Source: Syntrophus sp. (in: bacteria) (GTDB taxonomy: Bacteria; Desulfobacterota; Syntrophia; Syntrophales; UBA5619). Taken from it: a DNA stretch of 5,258 nucleotides. Positions 4,228 to 5,258 of this stretch are shown here, piece after piece. Under the pieces are notes generated by a model. It was not told where the DNA came from. It did not search any database and was given only the letters and a program-made list of their open reading frames with translations. Position 1 is the stretch's first letter, and every line of letters starts with the position of its first letter. The translations under genes were made by a program, and so were the position numbers. The stretch spans positions 1-5,258 of the forward strand of contig PNOO01000179.1 in NCBI GenBank assembly GCA_013824905.1, in the 5' to 3' direction.

Positions 4228-5258
4228 ATGAAGAATATAATTTCACGACTTATTGATGATTTCCATGAGCGGAAATTGCCTGAACTGGCAACCCGAACTA
4301 AGGAATTTTTTGAAGTAAAAGGCAAGGCGGATGTCGTCATCGGTATGAGGCGAGCGGGTAAGACCTGGTTTTGTTATCAGAAAATAAAAGACCTGATGGC
4401 CTCGGGAATAAAAAAAGAGGAGATACTCTATCTTAACTTTGAAGATGATCGGTTGCTTGAATTTAACGTTAATCATTTTCAGGGAATCCTTGATGTCTAT
4501 TTCGGGAAATATCCCGAACATCGAAATGCCCGATGTTATTTTTTCTTTGATGAGATACAGCGAATTCATCAATGGGAAATGTTCATAAGGCGCTTGCTTG
4601 ATACGGAAAATCTTCAAATTTTCATTACCGGATCATCATCAAAGTTACTTGGCTCGGAAATAGCCACCAGTTTACGGGGGCGTTCTCTACCGATAGAAAT
4701 ATTCCCGTTCAGTTTTGAGGAATATTTGAAATTTCAGGGGCTTTTTTCCGACAGACCAAAAACGTTTGGCGCGAACACGGCCTCCTTATTACGCAAGGCT
4801 GTTAAAGATTATCTTGAAGTTGGAGGTTTCCCGGAAGTGCAGAAACCGGATCGCGATCTTCGCATCGAAATATTGCAAGGCTATATTGATTCTGTATTGC
4901 TGAAAGACATCATTGAGCGCCATAAGGTCAGCAATATTCTCGTGCTTAAGCATCTTGTCCGCCATATTATGAATTCTTCCGGCGGGCAATTCAGTGTCAA
5001 CAAATTCTTCAACACCATGAAAAGCATGTCGATCAAATGTACCAAGAACAGCTTGTATGAATATCTTGATCATTTGACAGATGCTTTTTTGTTTTACAAA
5101 GTGCCCATTCACAGTCGTTCTGAAAAATCAAGGCTGATCAACCCGGCTAAAATCTACACCATCGATACCGGACTTTTGAACGCCATGACCTTTCGTAATT
5201 CATATAAGTACGGCCAGTTACTGGAAACCATGGTATTTATGCACCTGCGTCGCGGGGG
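4228..5258 (+). CDS. AAA ATPase with DUF4143 domain (AAA_14/DUF4143 family), 3'-truncated by the window edge
   Basis: An open frame runs from ATG 4228 to the window end, 343 complete codons without a stop. The N-terminal half is a P-loop ATPase: Walker A GMRRAGKT (39-46), Walker B YFFFDEIQ (104-111), a sensor-like IFITGSSSKLL (131-141) and the SLRGRS arginine stretch (148-153). FPFSFEEYL and GGFPEV follow, then a C-terminal part with LLKDIIERHKV, a winged-helix-like SLYEYLDHLTDAFLFYKVP, KIYTIDTGLLNA and LETMVFMHLRR, all characteristic of DUF4143. Family members are usually near 400 residues, so perhaps 50-70 are missing. The family is widespread, often horizontally acquired and poorly characterised; no confirmed function can be given. 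No strong Shine-Dalgarno precedes the ATG, and a CTG at 4219 is the only other nearby opening. Codons are AT-rich (AAA, TTT, ATT), unlike the GC-rich genes to the left, which suggests transfer. Two palindromes lie immediately upstream. Confidence 0.9.
   Translation, partial: MKNIISRLIDDFHERKLPELATRTKEFFEVKGKADVVIGMRRAGKTWFCYQKIKDLMASGIKKEEILYLNFEDDRLLEFNVNHFQGILDVYFGKYPEHRNARCYFFFDEIQRIHQWEMFIRRLLDTENLQIFITGSSSKLLGSEIATSLRGRSLPIEIFPFSFEEYLKFQGLFSDRPKTFGANTASLLRKAVKDYLEVGGFPEVQKPDRDLRIEILQGYIDSVLLKDIIERHKVSNILVLKHLVRHIMNSSGGQFSVNKFFNTMKSMSIKCTKNSLYEYLDHLTDAFLFYKVPIHSRSEKSRLINPAKIYTIDTGLLNAMTFRNSYKYGQLLETMVFMHLRRG

Noticed and set aside
4789..5112. Minus-strand frame of 107 residues (and another at 4243-4617)
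   Set aside because: Both are antisense to the DUF4143 ATPase, whose frame carries Walker A, Walker B and family motifs throughout.

Overview
The window looks like chromosome from a GC-rich Gram-negative bacterium, most likely a deltaproteobacterium (Desulfobacterota, for example a Syntrophales-like lineage). This is inferred from three things: a MacB-type exporter and a lipoprotein, which imply a two-membrane envelope; an exopolysaccharide-type gene pair (CpsB/YwqE phosphatase and UDP-GlcNAc 2-epimerase); and scattered short GGGACAG-containing repeats of a kind I associate with that group. No rRNA, tRNA, CRISPR array or intact transposase gene is visible.

Layout. Positions 2-961 (+) are the 3' part of a macB-like ABC exporter permease. 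After a 235-base gap with one good promoter candidate comes a complete cpsB/ywqE-like PHP phosphatase gene (1197-1994, +). It faces a small lipoprotein gene with an HEVQH motif (2098-2547, -), and a perfect 26-bp inverted repeat pair fills the gap between them. A divergent, complete wecB-like UDP-GlcNAc 2-epimerase gene follows (2713-3999, +). The last part is visibly AT-richer. It holds a well-translated-looking but truncated antitoxin-like leader (4083-4172), two copies of a 21-bp palindrome, and a DUF4143-type AAA ATPase gene (4228 to the window end, +) that runs off the edge.

How the genes relate. CpsB-type phosphatases reset the tyrosine kinase that controls polysaccharide chain export, and WecB makes UDP-ManNAc, a precursor of surface polysaccharides. 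The two therefore fit one envelope-polysaccharide locus, although the lipoprotein gene and repeats interrupt it. The DUF4143 ATPase and antitoxin remnant look like an accessory insertion unrelated to that pathway.

The most unusual feature is a short imperfect palindrome (core TAGGGACAGCGCCCAT) present four times within 2 kb, at almost every gene boundary. Two copies form a perfect inverted pair. Two copies overlap the 3' ends of cpsB and wecB and supply their last codons and stop codons. This resembles REP/REPIN elements mobilised by IS200-like (Y1) REP-associated transposases, acting here as gene-end modifiers and possibly terminators. I see no complete new multi-gene system. The repeats, the antitoxin stub and the palindrome-headed ATPase are the parts most worth following up.
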